64,000 nt of DNA from Caprimulgus europaeus (taxonomy: Eukaryota; Chordata; Aves; Caprimulgiformes; Caprimulgidae), in the NCBI GenBank assembly GCA_907165065.1, contig OU015550.1, positions 5,801,501 through 5,865,500 on the forward strand, in the 5' to 3' direction. The position numbers and the translations under genes are program-made. Shown here in pieces: positions 60,698-64,000 of the stretch. The notes under the pieces were generated by a model. The model was not told the DNA's origin. It was given only the letters and a program-made list of their open reading frames with translations, and searched no databases. Within the stretch, counting starts at the first letter, position 1. Each line of letters begins with the position of its first letter.

Positions 60698-62510
60698 GCA
60701 TGATACAAAAGGTCAGTTTGGAAATTCAGGGGTCAAAAAGAAGAAATGTAGCAGGGTCAGGGGTGAGAGAAGCAGAGAGGGGAGGAATTTCACCTCTCCA
60801 ACCATTTGCTTCCATGAATCAGCAGCCACAGAGCTCCTGCCAGGCACAGGGTGCTGAGCTCGATGGGGACAATGTGGAGGGGCTCATGGGGACAGAGCAG
60901 GGTCCCCATCCTGCTGTCCTGGGGGTTCTCTCCTGTCTTGTCTCCAAGCTCAGCAAGACACCAGCAAAAACCTACCCAAATGCCAAACCCCCTAAGGAAA
61001 GCTACAGGAGAAACAGAGCAAGAGGAAATGAATGAGGTGCTTGACACATCTGGGGTTTACATTTCCAATGTGCAGAGCTGAGGGAGGCACCAGGAGAAAG
61101 CAAAGGTCCTGCAGGTCCCTCTCCAGGTGCCTGCTATGGGGAGGGAGCTCATCTCACGCTGCCTCTTTGCAAACAGGCTCTGGGGTGAATAAATATATCA
61201 TCCCACATTGCTCATGTCATCACTTTTGCCCTAAACACCAGCTTTTGTTGTTTGTTGTTGTTTTTTTTCTTTAATCTACATTATCACATATACTCACTAT
61301 CTGCCAGACATCCCCATTAGCTCTTCTTTTCAAGACTGCTTCTCCTGCTGCCTGAAGCTCCACAGCCAGAGCCAGTCACTTTGGGAAACCCTGAGAGGAT
61401 TCCTCCCTGCTCAGGGATTTTACCCTGGCCTCTTTCTGTTGAAAAGGTACCAACAATTCCTACACACGGGAGAAAATGAACACACTGAGCATCCAAACCA
61501 ACTCACAAGATGGCTTAAAGAGAGCGGAGAGCAAGGGATGAACAGGGAGCTGTGACATCCCTCTCTGAAGCAGGGGAACACAGCAGCTGCCTGATGTGGA
61601 GATGAGCGATGGTTCATCCCACCCGCGTGTCCCTGAGCCGGCGCGGATGCAATCGCCCCCAGGAGAGAGGGCAGCGCCGTCCCAAGGGAAGGCAGAGATC
61701 TCCAGCTGAGGAAGCACAGCTGCAATTGGGGAATATGCTGCGAGAGCAAAAAAAGGCTGTTTTCATGTAAATGCCCCTAATAATAAGAGTGAATGAAGAA
61801 AGCAACACATACAAACAAGAAATAGTGCGTTTGTGCTGGAGAAGCAGAAATGATTCTAAAAAGAGAGCTTTATCAACATTTTCCAGAAGGCATCGGCTGT
61901 TCTTTAATGCTCCTCGAGGAATAACACATTGATCCTGCTGAACCTGCTGCCTGGTGCCTCTGATCACAGGTTTCTTAACAATCCCAGTCTCGATACAACA
62001 CACTAAAAAACCATTCCACTTGTTTGTTTTCCCAAGCAAATACGGAGCCGCTGTTCTCGCACCCCAGCACGGGCATTCGCTGCTGTTCGCCCTGTGTCCC
62101 CACACAGCTTCTGCAGCTGTTGCTGCTGCATTTCCATGGCAATCCTCACTCTGAAGCTGCTGGTACCAGTCTAACCCCAGCCAAACCACACCAGTAGCAA
62201 CAGGGTTTCCCCTGTACACAGAGGATTTGATTTCTCTCTCAGCTACTGATATCAAACGCTTTGTTTTTATTAGTTAGGTGGACACCTTCCTCTCTGCTCA
62301 TGCCATAACCATTTAAGCTCCACAGTTTTCTAAAGATCAGTGCTTCCCTCTTGCAGGGAGGGGTAAATCCAGTCCTAACTGCTAAAAATAAGTCCAAAGT
62401 TAAGTCTTTGGTGTTTACAGCTGATAAGTCCCCAGTCATCCTCCTAAACAGATCTCAGCATCGGGTCTCAGCATCAGCCCCGCGCCTGCACCCGGCTCCG
62501 TTCAAGCTGT

Positions 62511-62690
62511 CAGCCTTGTAAAAAATCAAGGGCAGATATCAGCTGTGCCCTATGCAATGGGATATGTTTTGTTCTGAAATATAGGACATTTAAACATATT
62601 TATCAGTTGGTTACTAACAGCGAAGCTCAGTATTTATCTTGTTTTCTTTGCACTTTGGATTACAAAGTAATTTTCAGACAAACTCCCTGG
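62511..62690. promoter_or_regulatory. AT-rich block, candidate conserved noncoding element
   Basis: Repeat-free AT-rich block with ATATCAGC, CTATGCAATG, ATTTATC and CTTTGCAC words. It contrasts with the GC-rich sequence just before it. Composition only. Confidence 0.2.
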
Positions 62691-63000
62691 AAACTTAGAA
62701 AGTGATGTTATCCTCTTTCCCAGTGGGAAAACCCGAGGCAGAAAGCAGCCTGTTCATCTTCCAAACTTCTCAGTCGCTCTTCCACTGTACTTGTCCTTCA
62801 ACCTGTACCTTCCAGATTACTCTAATTATTTATTTCTTAATGACAAGACCAGGTTCTGAGTGTGAAAGGCACAAAGAAAGCCGGAAAGAAAAGCAGAGTG
62901 GCTCAGCCTGCTGTCCTTTGGCTTCAAAATGATTTAGCCCAAATATACTCGAGAAGTGCAGTTGGTCTGAGAGTCTAAAGAAAGGAGAAGGTTGGAGGAA

Positions 63001-63110
63001 GGGACTCTGGTTTTATTCCAACTCTGCCACTCACTAATTGAAGCGTGTCAGAACGGGACAGCCCTTCACTTCTCTTGCTCAGTTCGTTTGCGGTACAAAG
63101 TCGCTCAGAG
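63001..63110 (+). mobile_element. Possible MIR SINE fragment
   Basis: The order gggactctgg, attccaactctgccactcac, then a degenerate ttcacttctcttgctcagtt matches the 5' half of the MIR consensus from memory. The second half is not recognisable. If real it is strongly diverged. Confidence 0.45.
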
Positions 63111-64000
63111 CACGAAGCTTTACAAGCATCAGGCAAAAAGCATCAAAGAAAGTCGGAACTGAGAGCAGGCAAAAGGATGCTCTGGTTTTCCACTAATAAG
63201 GCACTGGCTGCAGGATGAGCAGCTAAAGCAAACATCGCGCCAGGCAGCCAAACGTTAACTGGGAGCTGGAGGCTGCGATGGCTCCCGGCCGCTTGGGAAG
63301 GTAAGTGTTCCCAGCTGGAGGCACCGCCAGGTTTGTTTGGAAGACCTTGTTTTACCCCATGTCTCTTCCTCACCCTTTTTTCTTTACTTTGAGCAGCTCA
63401 AGGGACCAACTCTTGTTCCTTCCAGCTAACAGGGATCTCAGGATTGGCATCCTCTCCAAGCAGCAAATGCAAATCACTCGCTAAGTTAGTGGTGATGACC
63501 AACTTCACAGACCTCACTGCTTTAATGAGCTGAGGAGGAAGAGGAGGAAAAGCTGAGGCAAAGCAAACAAATACCACCTATGGTCACAGCAGGCTTTGTG
63601 CTGCCTGACTCGTGCTTTAGAGGATGCTCAGGCTGGTTTGTATAAGGCCTGCAGGCAGGTTTAGGAGATTAAAGCCCAGCACACAATAAATAATTTAGCA
63701 GCTTACCACAAAAAAAAAATCCCACACTGTAAAATAGCTAAGCTGTATGATGTGTACATTCATTTTAAATACACAATACTTTCATCTACACACATCTACT
63801 TGATGTAAAGAGATGTCACCACACGAGAAGGAACAACTGGGAAAGGTGACGGGGTCCCTGGTTGAGGAGCAGGCAGGGGATGATGGGACAAACGCTGCCA
63901 AAGCCACTCACTAATCATTCCAGGCCTCTCCATCCTGCTGCTGCACTCTCCTGTTGTGGAAATCACAATGTGCAAATTTAAATTACAGAGTAGAAAATTG
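63111..64000. other. Intronic stretch, no gene seen
   Basis: Unique sequence with a nine-A run at about 63710-63719 and an AT-rich stretch around 63720-63800. No exon, repeat or RNA gene is supported. Confidence 0.5.

Larger units (their letters stand above)
56273..63000. other. Intronic stretch: no gene seen
   Basis: Unique sequence with A-rich, CCCT and CCA short runs and a G-rich run near 59790-59815. A CpG-rich patch lies at about 59560-59620. A plus-strand frame open from 60370 to 61035 (221 codons) crosses a CCCT repeat and shows no family resemblance. Candidate regulatory blocks are at 59405-59515 and 62511-62690. Confidence 0.5.
27654..64000 (-). other. PLXNA4: Intron 5' of the plexin exon (open at the window edge)
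   Basis: In transcript order this intron precedes the exon. The preceding plexin-A exon should end near VFVGTKSGKLKK in phase 0. I did not see its coding pattern on the minus strand, so the intron is inferred to exceed 36 kb. PLXNA4 is known for very large introns in this part of the gene. The stretch holds two CR1 tails, a possible MIR, simple repeats, a CpG-rich patch with a possible cassette exon, and several candidate regulatory blocks. Confidence 0.65.

Noticed and set aside
60370-61035. 221-codon plus-strand open frame
   Set aside because: Passes through a CCCT microsatellite; no family resemblance.
1-64000. LTR or endogenous retroviral copy, DNA transposon, or bacterial-type defence system
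   Set aside because: No paired terminal repeats, no gag, pol or env resemblance, no transposase and no operon-like gene cluster were seen on either strand.

Overview
The window looks like bird nuclear DNA. It has low repeat content, and the only abundant repeat is CR1, a LINE family. Five short, 5'-truncated CR1 tails total about 1.0 kb and end in the usual ATTCTGTG-like motif. At least one old MIR-type SINE is also present. I saw no LTR, retroviral or DNA-transposon copy, no rRNA or tRNA, no CRISPR array and no bacterial-type gene. The bird order cannot be told from the sequence.

Only one protein-coding segment is convincing: a 135-bp internal exon on the minus strand (27519-27653). It encodes 45 residues of the last part of a class A plexin sema domain ([10 protein letters not shown] at the start, MSERQ at the end). 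Its splice sites are clean and both are phase 0. From memory of the four vertebrate plexin-A paralogues it fits PLXNA4 best, because of [14 protein letters not shown] and YLYVMSERQ. The next exon expected (VTRVPVESC plus the first PSI domain) and the preceding one (ending near VGTKSGKLKK) were not found. On that reading the whole window is intron on either side: more than 27.5 kb downstream (1-27518) and more than 36 kb upstream (27654-64000). Large introns suit PLXNA4, a long neuronal semaphorin-receptor gene.

Layout: 1-27518 is the downstream intron. It holds CR1 tails at 638-904 (minus), 10531-10899 (plus) and 21960-22075 (minus, with an internal 33-bp duplication). It also holds a MIR at about 17685-17802, a 19-bp G-rich minisatellite at 19952-20131, two related unclassified segments (21461-21577 and 25242-25350), and a diverged 24-bp AT-rich tandem repeat about 140 bp past the exon. 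The exon is at 27519-27653. From 27654 to 64000 is the upstream intron, with a G12 run near the exon, a CpG-rich patch holding a possible 57-nt cassette exon at 28632-28688, CR1 tails at 46564-46690 (plus) and 56116-56272 (minus), and a possible second MIR near 63001-63110.

Several AT-rich stretches with homeodomain-type TAATTA cores look like candidate conserved noncoding elements, but this is compositional impression only and needs alignment. The many open frames elsewhere, the longest about 275 codons, show no domain or family resemblance and are read as chance.
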